The notes: generated by a model from the sequence alone, not told the origin. 25,341 nucleotides of DNA from an uncultured Eubacterium sp. (GCA_910583555.1 CAJTXO010000004.1:148481-173821), one strand, 5' to 3'. Shown: positions 16,019 to 24,413, numbered from the stretch's first letter. Numbers and translations are program-made.

Positions 16019-17809
16019 TTACTTCTGAATTGTAATATGCAAATGTTCCAGTTTCTTTTTCTCCAGAATGAGATTCTGTAGTTCATTCATATCCGTAACT
16101 TCCCTGCTCCGCTTTTCCAAACTGGCTTTTTTGAGCGTCTTAACCATCTCATTCAGCGCCTTTTCCCGCTCGGCCTGCGCGCTCACCTCTTTGACCTGGC
16201 GGTTGAAGATTCCTGCCACCACCGACTGCTCTTCCTTGCTATCGAACCGGCTGATGATCGTCGCCGGCGAGATCGCCCCCGTTTCGGCCTGCTCGTAGAG
16301 CATCGTGGCCACGGACCGGTACGGCTCGTCCGGAAAATCTTCTGGACCGACCACCTCTCTGACCGCCGGAAACAGGGAGAGGTCCTCCCCAAGCCATGTC
16401 AGAAGTATACCCTGGATCCGTGTAGTTCCATTCTCTTTCGCGGAAGTATTCCTGGAATTATTCGCAGAATAATTCCGTATGCCGCTTTCTTCTCTTCGTT
16501 TCTGATACGTCATTCCCGCCATCGCCGCTGCGTGATGGCGGACAAGCTGCCTGAAATCGTCCGTGCGCACCCCGTATTCCCGGCAGAACGCCTCAATATA
16601 ATTGTTTCGTTCAATCTCCTGCTCAAAGGCTAAACATTTTTTCGCGGCTTCATTCATAAATTTTGTTTTTTCTGCCGGATCGTCCATATCATACTGCTGC
16701 CGCAGAACGCCGATCTCGTAGAAAAAACTGTTTACCGCGCCATCGATCCGCTTTTTAAACTCCTCTGCCGACAGAGCCTTGATAAATTCATCCGGATCTT
16801 TATACGGGCGCATATCAATGACCCGCACGGTGATCCCCGCTTCCTTTAACATCGGAATGGCCCGCAGCGCCGCTTTGACCCCGGCGCCGTCGCTGTCATA
16901 ACAGAGGTACACCGTATCGGAATACCGTTTGAGAAGGCTGCTCTGCTGGCTGGTAAACGCCGTGCCCAGCGAGGCGACCGCGTTTGTAAAACCGGCCTGA
17001 TGAAGCGCGATAACATCCATATACCCCTCACAGATAATGATGCCGTGGTCCAGTTTCCCGTGCAGGAAGTTCAGGCCGTACAGATTCCTGCTCTTATCAA
17101 AAATAAGTGTTTCTGGCGAATTCAGGTATTTCGGCTTCCCGTCGCCCATCACCCGGCCGCCGAAAGCGATCACTTTATTCGTCTTGTCCATGATCGGAAA
17201 CATCACGCGGTTCCAGAACTTGTCACCCGCGCCATATTTTTCATGAAAAGTAAATAATCCTGTCTGGTTTAGTATAGTATCGTCAAAACCTTTCTTTTTC
17301 ATGTATTGATATAGATCATTACTGTATTTATCTGAATATCCGAGGCCGAACCGGCGGATCGTCTCCTCCGAGAGCTGTCTGTCGAGCAGATACTGCTTTG
17401 CCCCTTTTCCCCTGTCCGAGTTCAGCTTCGCGTAAAAATAATTGGCGGCGAGCTTGTGGATTTCGAGGATCCGCTCCCTCATATCCCGCTGTTTCCGCTC
17501 TTCCTCGGAACTTCCCCCCTCCGGCAGCGCCATACCCGCGCGGTCGGCGAGCTGTCCGAGCGCCTCCCGGAACGTGAGGTTTTCGTACTCCATGAGAAAC
17601 GTGAACACATTCCCCCCTGCACCGCACCCGAAACAGTAATACATCTGCTTACTCCCGGAAACGGAAAAAGAGGGTGACTTTTCATTGTGAAACGGACAGA
17701 GTCCGAAAAAATTGCTGCCGCTTTTTTTTAAATTTACATAAGAGGAAATGACATCGACGATATCACTGCGCTGCCGCACTTCCTCCACAACATCTTCGCT
17801 GTAATACAT
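16019..17809 (-). CDS. dnaG: DNA primase DnaG
   Basis: This 596-residue enzyme makes RNA primers for lagging-strand synthesis with the DnaB-type helicase. The CHC2 zinc finger (Cys38, His41, Cys59, Cys62, in GLCPFHNEKSPSFSV and YYCFGCGAGG) opens the protein. The catalytic core carries the TOPRIM motif IICEGYMDVIALHQAGF and the DSD metal site in YLCYDSDGAGVKAA. The C-terminal helicase-binding helices cover about 440-596. A GTG at 17815 is in frame; GGAAGG five bases before the ATG at 17809 and the family pattern (MYYSEDVVEEVRQRSDIVDV) favour the ATG. It is second in the dgt-dnaG-rpoD-trmK run, 51-57 bases after dgt. Confidence 0.97.
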   Translation of the reverse strand: MYYSEDVVEEVRQRSDIVDVISSYVNLKKSGSNFFGLCPFHNEKSPSFSVSGSKQMYYCFGCGAGGNVFTFLMEYENLTFREALGQLADRAGMALPEGGSSEEERKQRDMRERILEIHKLAANYFYAKLNSDRGKGAKQYLLDRQLSEETIRRFGLGYSDKYSNDLYQYMKKKGFDDTILNQTGLFTFHEKYGAGDKFWNRVMFPIMDKTNKVIAFGGRVMGDGKPKYLNSPETLIFDKSRNLYGLNFLHGKLDHGIIICEGYMDVIALHQAGFTNAVASLGTAFTSQQSSLLKRYSDTVYLCYDSDGAGVKAALRAIPMLKEAGITVRVIDMRPYKDPDEFIKALSAEEFKKRIDGAVNSFFYEIGVLRQQYDMDDPAEKTKFMNEAAKKCLAFEQEIERNNYIEAFCREYGVRTDDFRQLVRHHAAAMAGMTYQKRREESGIRNYSANNSRNTSAKENGTTRIQGILLTWLGEDLSLFPAVREVVGPEDFPDEPYRSVATMLYEQAETGAISPATIISRFDSKEEQSVVAGIFNRQVKEVSAQAEREKALNEMVKTLKKASLEKRSREVTDMNELQNLILEKKKLEHLHITIQK

Positions 17810-17866
17810 GTCCACCTTCCTGTCGTTTCACTGCCTGCTGCTACGCCGCCCTGACGTATTCGTATG

Positions 17867-18877
17867 TCAATAAACCTGCCACGTTGACGGAACCATCAGA
17901 TTCTGAAACGTGGTGACGGCAAAATGATCCGTCATGCCCGCGATATAATCGCAGACGACACGCTCCACCGTTTCCCCCTTCTCCCACACCATCCTCGTAT
18001 ACTCTTCCGGCAGCTGCTCCACGTGCTCCATATAATACTCAAACAGCTGGCGGATCATCCGTTCCGCCTTGCCCTCCTGTGCCTTCGCCGCCGAATTGAT
18101 ATAGACGTTTTCAAACATATACTGGCGGAGTTTCCGCAGTGCTTCGCTCGTCTCCTCCGACATGATAATATCATCTTTCCCCATACTGTGGATCACGATG
18201 TCGTGGATCAGCGTATTCAGCCGTTCCCGCAGTGAATTTCCGAGAACGCTTACGCATTCCGCCGGCAGATCCTCCTCGCGGATCACCCGTCCGCGCACCG
18301 CGTCATCAATATCGGAATTGACATAGGCGATCTTGTCACAGATCTGCACGATCTTACCTTCGAGCGTCGCCGGCGATCCCGCCGTCGAGTGGTTCAATAT
18401 GCCGTTTCTCACTTCTTTTGTCAGGTTCAGTCCCGCTCCGTTTTTTTCCACCTTTTCCACCACGCGCACGCTCTGCCTCTGGTGATGGAATCCATCGGAA
18501 CAGATACGGTTCAATTCCCGCTCGCCCGCGTGTCCGAACGGCGTGTGCCCGAGGTCATGCCCGAGCGCGATCGCCTCGGTCAGATCTTCATTGAGCCGCA
18601 GCGCTTTTGCTACGGTCCTGGCGTTTTGGGACACCTCTAACGTATGTGTCAGCCTCGTCCGGTAATGGTCGCCCTCCGGGGCGAGAAATACCTGGGTCTT
18701 TCCTTTCAGCCGGCGGAACGTTTTGGAATGCAGGATCCGGTCGCGGTCCCTCTGATAGATCGTCCTCAGATCACACGGTTCCTCGTAGACGTCCCTTCCC
18801 TCCGAGCTGTCGCTGAACGCCGCATACGGACTGAATATATCGTGCTCCCGCTTTTCAAATTCCTCTCGTAACGTCAT
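17867..18877 (-). CDS. dgt: dGTP triphosphohydrolase-like HD protein (Dgt)
   Basis: This 336-residue HD-domain phosphohydrolase is expected to cleave dNTPs (typically dGTP) to nucleoside and triphosphate. The N-terminus has RDRDRILHSKTFRRLKGKTQ, shared by dNTPases. The HD site is complete: His78 in RTRLTHTLEVSQ, His107-Asp108 in IALGHDLGHTPFGHAGE, and a late Asp in VNSDIDDAVRG. AGAGGAAAGGA precedes the ATG. It heads the run into dnaG and rpoD, a standard order in Clostridia that ties dNTP pool control to replication and transcription genes. No clear sigma-A promoter was found before it. The family is sure; the nucleotide preference is inferred. Confidence 0.94.
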   Translation of the reverse strand: MTLREEFEKREHDIFSPYAAFSDSSEGRDVYEEPCDLRTIYQRDRDRILHSKTFRRLKGKTQVFLAPEGDHYRTRLTHTLEVSQNARTVAKALRLNEDLTEAIALGHDLGHTPFGHAGERELNRICSDGFHHQRQSVRVVEKVEKNGAGLNLTKEVRNGILNHSTAGSPATLEGKIVQICDKIAYVNSDIDDAVRGRVIREEDLPAECVSVLGNSLRERLNTLIHDIVIHSMGKDDIIMSEETSEALRKLRQYMFENVYINSAAKAQEGKAERMIRQLFEYYMEHVEQLPEEYTRMVWEKGETVERVVCDYIAGMTDHFAVTTFQNLMVPSTWQVY

Positions 18878-18958
18878 GTATGTAATCCTTTCCTCTCAAA
18901 AGAAATACCTCTACACTTAAACAATTCAACGCGAAAGAGGAATTTCCTTTTTTCTTTG

Positions 18959-18987
18959 TTGAAATTTTTACATTTTTCGTTTATTAT
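18959..18987 (+). promoter_or_regulatory. predicted promoter of the DUF4321-type gene
   Basis: TTGAAA (18959-18964) and TATTAT (18982-18987) are 17 bases apart in an AT-rich gap divergent from dgt. The transcript would start near 18994, about 70 bases before the ATG at 19066. Confidence 0.55.
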
Positions 18988-19065
18988 GATAAATGTTATG
19001 ACTCAGACATGCTTCATGGATTGTTTGTGGAAGTACATAAGATGTGCGCGAAAGGAGGAAACATT

Positions 19066-19323
19066 ATGGCTAGGACCGGAAAAAATACATGGTCGTTATT
19101 CCTGCTCCTTCTGGCAGGAATCGTTCTCGGAAGCTTTATCGCCCAGCTCACCAGCGGCATATCCGCCCTCTCGTGGCTCTCTTTCGGGAGAACCTTCGGA
19201 CTGGACACGCCCCTGACACTGGATCTCGGCGTCCTTATCCTGACATTTGGGCTGAAGATCAAATTTACGATCGCCAGCATCATCGGCATCGTGATCGCCG
19301 CCATCATTTACCGCCTGCTGTGA
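19066..19323 (+). CDS. DUF4321-type small membrane protein
   Basis: An 85-residue protein with two hydrophobic segments: about 9-27 (WSLFLLLLAGIVLGSFIAQL) and about 58-82 (ILTFGLKIKFTIASIIGIVI). The middle LSWLSFGRTFGLDTPLTLDL is the conserved core I associate with DUF4321, a Clostridia family of unknown function. AAAGGAGG precedes the ATG at 19066 by seven bases, so the longer in-frame start at 19009 is rejected. It is divergent from dgt and convergent with the permease gene. Its last 85 bases fall in the first copy of the 116-base tandem duplication. Confidence 0.85.
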   Translation: MARTGKNTWSLFLLLLAGIVLGSFIAQLTSGISALSWLSFGRTFGLDTPLTLDLGVLILTFGLKIKFTIASIIGIVIAAIIYRLL

Positions 19324-19470
19324 TACCGTACGCTGAAACATAATACTGAAACGGCCTGACATTTGGGCTGAAGATCAAATTTACGATCGCCAGCATCATC
19401 GGCATCGTGATCACCGCTATCATTTACCGTCTGCTGTGACAACGTACGCTGATACATAATACGGATATGG
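19239..19470. repeat. 116-bp tandem direct duplication spanning two convergent gene ends
   Basis: Copy 1 (19239-19354) and copy 2 (19355-19470) are adjacent. The first 58 bases are identical, and the rest differs at nine positions. Copy 1 holds the last codons of the DUF4321-type gene plus about 31 bases after its stop. Copy 2 holds the same segment, and its minus strand encodes the last 15 codons and stop (19424-19426) of the permease. The same minus-strand stop exists in copy 1 at 19308-19310. Confidence 0.95.
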
Positions 19471-21463
19471 TCAGGATAAATGCGGCTGCCTGTTTTCCTA
19501 TGCCGCCATATCCCTGCCGGAAAAAATGGGAAACATGGATCAGTTTTACCACCGCAAAACGGGAAAACATTTCCATCCCCATCAGATACAGGATCGAGGG
19601 GAGCAGCGTGAACGAACAGATCAAAATGCCGATCTCCTGGCTGCTGCACCATCTGGCAGCCTCAGTGTACAAAAGAGAAAATACAAGAAGCCACAAAAGC
19701 CGGACCCCGTAGACGAGCATGCAGTACATCCCGATGGAAACAGAAAATGGAAGCTGTTCCATAAAGGGCAGGCTTTCTACAGGTGCAGAAAATCCACCCA
19801 GCGGGTAGGTCTGCCGCACATGATAAAGCTCCATCCCGTTTGCGACCAGCCAGAACAGGACAGTCAGCGAGACGATCACCGCGTATTTTCTCTTTTGCAA
19901 TCGGTTCCGCCCGTACCGGGCCGTCCGCAGCACATATTCCATCCCGGACTTTCTTTCAAATGTGACGATCCCCGCTATGAGCGCCGCCAGACATAGCAGC
20001 ACCAAAAGCGACGCCTGCATCTCTCTCTCTTCCCCTTTCCGCCCGAGTATATATTCATACCCGCCCGGATCGACGAGCCACAATCCCTTTTCCCCGTTCT
20101 TTTCGATATGATCCATCCGTTCGTGGAGGACCCGCAGACCGGCCGCGTAATACCCGGACGCGGGATTGCCCTGTTCGATCAGCATTTCCAGCTGCTCCTC
20201 CCTCGCCTGGATCTCTTCCCACACCTGCTCTGTCACCGGCCCCTCCCATTGTTCATAAAAATCCGCCATATACTCTCCCTCGCTCCCGAGCGTGATCTGC
20301 TGCGCGGCGGACGCCGGCTGCCACACCTCGCGTATGAGGACGGCCAGAAAAAATACGATCACGAACAGTCCCCGCTGCGGCACAAGCATTTTGTACCATT
20401 CCCAGCATCGCCCGGGCATGCCGCACAGCGCAGCGCGCAGGCGGCGGAGCGTATATTCGATCACCCGCTCGACCAGCTGTTTCTGATAAAACGGCCGCCG
20501 CCTGACCGAAAGAACGAAACAGAGGCCGGCCAGCACACCAGCCAGCAAAAAAACGGCCGCGCAGACACACGTCATCCGTTCCAGCACAAACGGCCCCACC
20601 GTATACAAACGGTAGTCCGCGAACAAGGGGCCAAGATCTAGCATCGTCATGATATTGATATATTTGAGCAGGCTCCACCGGCTCTGCTCTGGAATCCAGC
20701 GGAAAAAGAAATATTCCGCCGCGAATAACAGACCGCACACCGTTAAGGCAATCTTCTGGTTATGGATCAACAGCAGGAACATCCAGAACAAGAGCACGAC
20801 GGCAAAAATGCCAAACGCCGAGAGCGCAGTCACAAGGAGCACAAACGTAATGCCATTGACCGGCAGCATACAGTTCTCGAGTCCCGCTACAAGCTGCACC
20901 GGCTGCCACAGGGCAGAATAGTTGCCCGTTTTCAGGCAGGCGATGGCGAGCAGGGGCCACCCAAACAACACGCTGCCGCCGAGCGCGGCCGCCAGATACA
21001 GGCGCAGCCTGCGAAGAGCAAGTGGGAATCGTCCGCTTTTCGCAGCATAGACGAGCGGGAACAATCCGCTTTTTTCCGTCTCAAACGTAATGAACACGAG
21101 CCAGAGGCAAAAGAGCAGCGTCAGATAGTGGGGCGTGGAGGCGGCAAACCACAGACTGATGCCCTCCGCCCGGTGCGTCGTACCGCGGACGGATACAAGC
21201 CTGCCGTAATCGCGCAGCATTTTCTCATCCTCCCGCGCGTGGTCCGCGTGCTGAAAAATCGGCACATGTTCCCATCCCTCGATCCGCTCCCGGATCTCAT
21301 CCTGCTTTTTGGTGAAATCTACTTTATGTATCTCATCTGCCCCGCGCGGAACGTAACCGCGGATCGAGTGATCATAAAACAGGCCGGTATTTACCACAAA
21401 AAACAGCAGCAGCAATATCATGCTTTTTTTATTCCATAAAATCCTTCTCGCTTCCATCCTCAT
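19424..21463 (-). CDS. large duplicated ABC-2-like membrane permease
   Basis: A protein of about 679 residues built of two similar halves. Each starts with a long membrane helix (MILLLLFFVVNTGLFYD; GLFVIVFFLAVLIREVW), then a large polar segment, then about five membrane helices. Both halves carry a matching cytoplasmic motif just after the second helix: ITFETEKSGLFPLVYAAKSG and IVTFERKSGMEYVLRTARYG. This is the layout of paired ABC-2 permeases in one chain. No ATPase gene is in the window. The start is placed at the ATG at 21463, six bases after GAGGGTG, with the ATG at 21457 as alternative; a longer open frame to 21541 is rejected. It overlaps the lipoprotein gene by 35 bases. The substrate is unknown. 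Its last 15 codons lie in the duplicated segment. Confidence 0.8.
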   Translation of the reverse strand: MRMEARRILWNKKSMILLLLFFVVNTGLFYDHSIRGYVPRGADEIHKVDFTKKQDEIRERIEGWEHVPIFQHADHAREDEKMLRDYGRLVSVRGTTHRAEGISLWFAASTPHYLTLLFCLWLVFITFETEKSGLFPLVYAAKSGRFPLALRRLRLYLAAALGGSVLFGWPLLAIACLKTGNYSALWQPVQLVAGLENCMLPVNGITFVLLVTALSAFGIFAVVLLFWMFLLLIHNQKIALTVCGLLFAAEYFFFRWIPEQSRWSLLKYINIMTMLDLGPLFADYRLYTVGPFVLERMTCVCAAVFLLAGVLAGLCFVLSVRRRPFYQKQLVERVIEYTLRRLRAALCGMPGRCWEWYKMLVPQRGLFVIVFFLAVLIREVWQPASAAQQITLGSEGEYMADFYEQWEGPVTEQVWEEIQAREEQLEMLIEQGNPASGYYAAGLRVLHERMDHIEKNGEKGLWLVDPGGYEYILGRKGEEREMQASLLVLLCLAALIAGIVTFERKSGMEYVLRTARYGRNRLQKRKYAVIVSLTVLFWLVANGMELYHVRQTYPLGGFSAPVESLPFMEQLPFSVSIGMYCMLVYGVRLLWLLVFSLLYTEAARWCSSQEIGILICSFTLLPSILYLMGMEMFSRFAVVKLIHVSHFFRQGYGGIGKQAAAFILTISVLCISVRCHSRR

Positions 21464-22796
21464 ACGCATCACCCTCGTTTCCCGCATAATCCGCAAGTTT
21501 CGGACTTTCCGCATCACCCGCATTTTTCGCGTCATCCTCATTTTTCACATGATCCTCATCACCCTCATTATCCACATCTTCCAAACTTTCCACATCATCC
21601 GCATCTTCTCCTGACACGGTCAACACCGGTTTCCACTCGGTTTCTCCTTTCAACATCTGCTCCTTGTCGATGATGGAAACGGTGCGGTCCCCTTCATGGA
21701 ATCCGATGGCAAAAAGATACGATCCGTCGCCGTACTCCCAGCTCATCTCCTCCTCCATCGGTATCGCCGCGACTTTATTCCCATCCGCGCCGAACACCTC
21801 GATGCCATAATTCTCGAAATTATTTTTTTCCCGGCATTCGGTCCAATTGCACGTATAAAAATATTCTCCTTCCAGAGCGGAGCACACATGAACCGTCCCG
21901 TACTGCGCCAACGCTTTTGTTTCGCCTGATCCCAGATCGAGGGAGAATAGTTTCCGGCTGTTCGAATCCTGGTAAACCACCTCATTCCCACGCTTGCGCA
22001 GAAAATTGATACTCCATTCAAAATTGGGCGCGGGATCATACAGTACATCCTGCCGCCGGCTGCCATCCCGGATATCGAAAAAGTCGGTGTGTACGGGGGC
22101 GTCACCATAAGGGGTATCGGCTGACGACCCACTCACGACTAAGGTGTTTCCGTAAGCGGTAAGGTCTTTGATGCCTGGACAATATCCTTCGTAGACAGCC
22201 ACCTCCGAACAGACCGGCACCCCTTCCAGATTTATTTTCTGCACGACCGTTTTTGTTTTTTTGTCTACGCCGCGGTTTATGTCAACGACAAAATAGGCAT
22301 ATCCCCTGTGCACACAAAGCTGGAAGCCGACACCGCCGCTATCCTCTTCCACCGTGGCGATCTGAACCACTTTTTCCCGCCGGCTGCCGTCCTCACTGAC
22401 AAACCACAGAAAATACCGGCCGACATTCTCGATTTCATCTCTATCCTCCGCGATGTAATATATTTTATGGTCATAGTAATTGATCTCATCGACAAACGAT
22501 CCCATATACGCGTGGCAGTCCTCTCCCGCATGATCGCAGTCCGCCTTCCCGCACACAGGGATGGCCTGCTCCATCGGGGGAGCGTAATAATACAGGCGAT
22601 CCGACACGAGAAAATAGTAACCGTCTCCCACTTTTTGTATCTGGGGCATGGACTGCTGCCCGAGACCGGCCTGGTAATCCATGCCCTCCTGGTATTCTTC
22701 CCCCAGATCTTCTGTTTCCTGTCTGCCGCAGGCGCAGAAAAGAAGCAGACTGTATAAACTGAGCAAAATATAAAAAAAAGTTTTTCGCCTACTCAT
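21429..22796 (-). CDS. putative lipoprotein with CGKxDCxH motif and acidic repeat tail
   Basis: A 455-residue exported protein. The N-terminus is a lipoprotein-type signal (MSRRKTFFYILLSLYSLLLF, then CACG; Cys23 is the likely lipidated residue, though the lipobox is weak). The body has repeated Tyr-rich strands such as YYFLVSDRLYYYAPP and suggests a beta-propeller. The segment PVCGKADCDHAGEDCHAY is a motif I associate with Clostridia lipoproteins of this type. The last ~60 residues are a highly acidic tail of six-residue repeats. The long frame starting at 22913 is rejected: GGGAGG lies eight bases before the ATG at 22796, which overlaps the preceding stop by 8 bases. It may sense or bind a ligand for the permease; this is inference. 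Confidence 0.82.
   Translation of the reverse strand: MSRRKTFFYILLSLYSLLLFCACGRQETEDLGEEYQEGMDYQAGLGQQSMPQIQKVGDGYYFLVSDRLYYYAPPMEQAIPVCGKADCDHAGEDCHAYMGSFVDEINYYDHKIYYIAEDRDEIENVGRYFLWFVSEDGSRREKVVQIATVEEDSGGVGFQLCVHRGYAYFVVDINRGVDKKTKTVVQKINLEGVPVCSEVAVYEGYCPGIKDLTAYGNTLVVSGSSADTPYGDAPVHTDFFDIRDGSRRQDVLYDPAPNFEWSINFLRKRGNEVVYQDSNSRKLFSLDLGSGETKALAQYGTVHVCSALEGEYFYTCNWTECREKNNFENYGIEVFGADGNKVAAIPMEEEMSWEYGDGSYLFAIGFHEGDRTVSIIDKEQMLKGETEWKPVLTVSGEDADDVESLEDVDNEGDEDHVKNEDDAKNAGDAESPKLADYAGNEGDAYEDGSEKDFME
21456..21599 (-). repeat. eight 18-bp in-frame repeats encoding an acidic hexapeptide tail
   Basis: Eight units of 18 bases encode, in order, DDVESL, EDVDNE, GDEDHV, KNEDDA, KNAGDA, ESPKLA, DYAGNE and GDAYED. 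The DNA pattern is roughly GATGATGNGGAAAATGNG. The shifted frame used by the next gene reads the same units as a Met/Arg-rich string. The permease start codon lies inside the last unit. Confidence 0.8.
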
Positions 22797-23832
22797 CCGT
22801 TCCGCCTCCCTTCTCGTCGCCGTGTGGTTGCTGTTCAGCGTTGCTCTGGGATTCCTGTCCGGCCTCGCCGTCTGGTTCCCTCTCGGCGTTTTCCACCGGA
22901 TAAAACTGTCCATTGATCCGTATCCCGCTCACTTGATCCAGATCGACATACTCATAACGGTATGTCTGGTCAAATAGTTCCTCTATGTTACCGGAACCAG
23001 AGGACAGAAAACGGCGTTCGTCGATTTCAGTCCCATCCCGGCACACGATCACAAAATCTGGCTCCGCGATTTCCTGGATGCGAGCAAGAATCGGAGAAAC
23101 CTTTACCTGTGCCAGGCGCGTCCTGCCGTTTGCGTCCTGCGCCTCCAGATGCCATGTCAGCACCGGCATCTGCGAGATATTGGATAGCCGGATCATTTTA
23201 TGTTCGATCTGCCTTCCGTGCCCCTCCGAGTCCGCCCCCTCTTCCATCTGCTCAATATCAATGAAGAGCCTGTTTATATTGCGGACCGCCTCATCGTCAG
23301 ATGCTTCAAATTCGATATAAAAATATGCGGTCTGTTCCGTCGAATGTGGTTCGTCATACGAGCTGCTCATGGTAGAGGAACCACCGCCCGGCCAGAGAGT
23401 AAAACAAATGTTATCCTCGCGATCAGGATCGAGGGCAAATTGCTGATATCCGGCCGGATTCCGTCCTTTTCCCGAGACATCCGTCACGGACAGATATAAA
23501 AAGGCAATCCCCATCTGATCGTCATACCACGCCTTTTCCACGCAAAAGCGGAATCCCCCGGCCTCTACGCTTGCGCTCTCCGTGCCAAAACGACTGTCCA
23601 GTATCTCATTTTTTTCTTGCCCCGGCCCCCAGATCCAGGAAAAACCGCCCGCGGCGTAGACGCTGGCCGGAAGTAACAGCAGAAAAACGATAGCGGCAGC
23701 CGCAGCCGCCTTTTTCCGGCGCGCCGCTTTCTGCCGGCCCGCCTGTTTCACGATGTTTTGCCACACCTCGTCTTTTTTCTGATCCGGCATCCGGATATCC
23801 CCGATCGCTTGTTTCAACTGCTCCCCGTTCAT
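22789..23832 (-). CDS. DUF4179-like anti-sigma factor
   Basis: A 347-residue single-pass membrane protein. The cytoplasmic N-terminus (1-40: MNGEQLKQAIGDIRMPDQKK...) should bind the sigma factor. A basic run and a membrane segment (about 41-61, AAAAAAIVFLLLLPASVYAA) follow. The large extracytoplasmic part (62-320) has DUF4179/DUF5643-like beta-rich features such as YDDQMGIAFLYLSVTDVSG and HKMIRLSNISQMPVLTWHLE. The tail is Gln/Glu/Gly-rich. The start is fixed by an ATGA overlap with the sigma-factor stop and AGGGGG seven bases before the ATG at 23832; an ATG two codons earlier sits too close to it. This pairing with an ECF-like sigma gene is the standard sign of an anti-sigma factor. The signal it responds to is not visible. 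Confidence 0.82.
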   Translation of the reverse strand: MNGEQLKQAIGDIRMPDQKKDEVWQNIVKQAGRQKAARRKKAAAAAAIVFLLLLPASVYAAGGFSWIWGPGQEKNEILDSRFGTESASVEAGGFRFCVEKAWYDDQMGIAFLYLSVTDVSGKGRNPAGYQQFALDPDREDNICFTLWPGGGSSTMSSSYDEPHSTEQTAYFYIEFEASDDEAVRNINRLFIDIEQMEEGADSEGHGRQIEHKMIRLSNISQMPVLTWHLEAQDANGRTRLAQVKVSPILARIQEIAEPDFVIVCRDGTEIDERRFLSSGSGNIEELFDQTYRYEYVDLDQVSGIRINGQFYPVENAEREPDGEAGQESQSNAEQQPHGDEKGGGTDE

Positions 23833-24392
23833 ATCCATTCCCCCTTTAATTCCTTCTTTAACAGCTCTCTGGCCTTCTGCAGGCGCGAGCGGACAGTAGA
23901 CGGGTTTTTCCCGATCAATCGCCCGATCTCTTCGGCGGTGTATTCTTCATAGTAAAAGAGATATATGACCTCCCGGTACATTTCCGGCAGATTGTGTATC
24001 GACGACAACAGCATCTGCTTTCGTTCTGTATCCGCGCTCTGTTCTTCCCATTTCTGCACCGCCGATCCGCTGCCATCGTTATAATCGTCCCATGAAACAC
24101 GTTTTTTCCGCCAGCTGCTTTTTAACTGGTCCTTGCAGCAGTTGATCGCCACCCGGAGAAGCCATGCTTTTTCATGGTCCTCATTCCGGAACATGCCGGG
24201 GTGAGGCAGTTTGGATTGGCGCAGCTTTGGGCGGGGAAGATTTATATGGCGCAACAATTTTAGGAACACTTCCTGTACAATATCGTATGCTTCCTGTTCG
24301 CTTTTCAAATATATGACTGCGGTACGGAACACCGCGTCGCTGTATTTTTCATACAATGTTTCCACCCACTCCATATGACGATCCCCGATCAC
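23829..24392 (-). CDS. ECF-like RNA polymerase sigma factor
   Basis: A 187-residue group 4 sigma factor. Region 2 is LYEKYSDAVFRTAVIYLKSE, QEAYDIVQEVFLKLL and AWLLRVAINCCKDQLKS. Region 4 is LPEMYREVIYLFYYEEYTAE followed by the helix-turn-helix IGRLIGKNPSTVRSRLQKAR. Between regions 2.2 and 2.4 is an unusual basic/Pro insert of about 22 residues (HINLPRPKLRQSKLPHPGMF). The start is GTG at 24392 (AGGGGG about five bases upstream) or the ATG six codons later (GGGGA seven bases upstream). It is the first gene of the operon, overlapping the anti-sigma gene by four bases. It probably transcribes its own operon and other envelope genes when released. Confidence 0.92.
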   Translation of the reverse strand: MIGDRHMEWVETLYEKYSDAVFRTAVIYLKSEQEAYDIVQEVFLKLLRHINLPRPKLRQSKLPHPGMFRNEDHEKAWLLRVAINCCKDQLKSSWRKKRVSWDDYNDGSGSAVQKWEEQSADTERKQMLLSSIHNLPEMYREVIYLFYYEEYTAEEIGRLIGKNPSTVRSRLQKARELLKKELKGEWI

Positions 24393-24413
24393 AACCGCCC
24401 CCTTTTTCTTGTT

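Noticed and set aside
19308..19652. Minus-strand open frame ending in copy 1 of the duplication
   Set aside because: Its tail repeats the permease C-terminus only because of the 116-base duplication. The rest is out of frame with the permease.
20108..20641. Plus-strand 177-codon frame opposite the permease
   Set aside because: His/Pro/Arg-rich antisense shadow with no start signals.
21464..21541. Longer permease N-terminus from 21541
   Set aside because: The added part is a Met/Arg-rich string produced by reading the 18-base repeats in a shifted frame, without a ribosome binding site.
22797..22913. Longer lipoprotein start at 22913
   Set aside because: It lies inside the anti-sigma gene, would bury the signal peptide, and is outcompeted by a well-placed GGGAGG before 22796.
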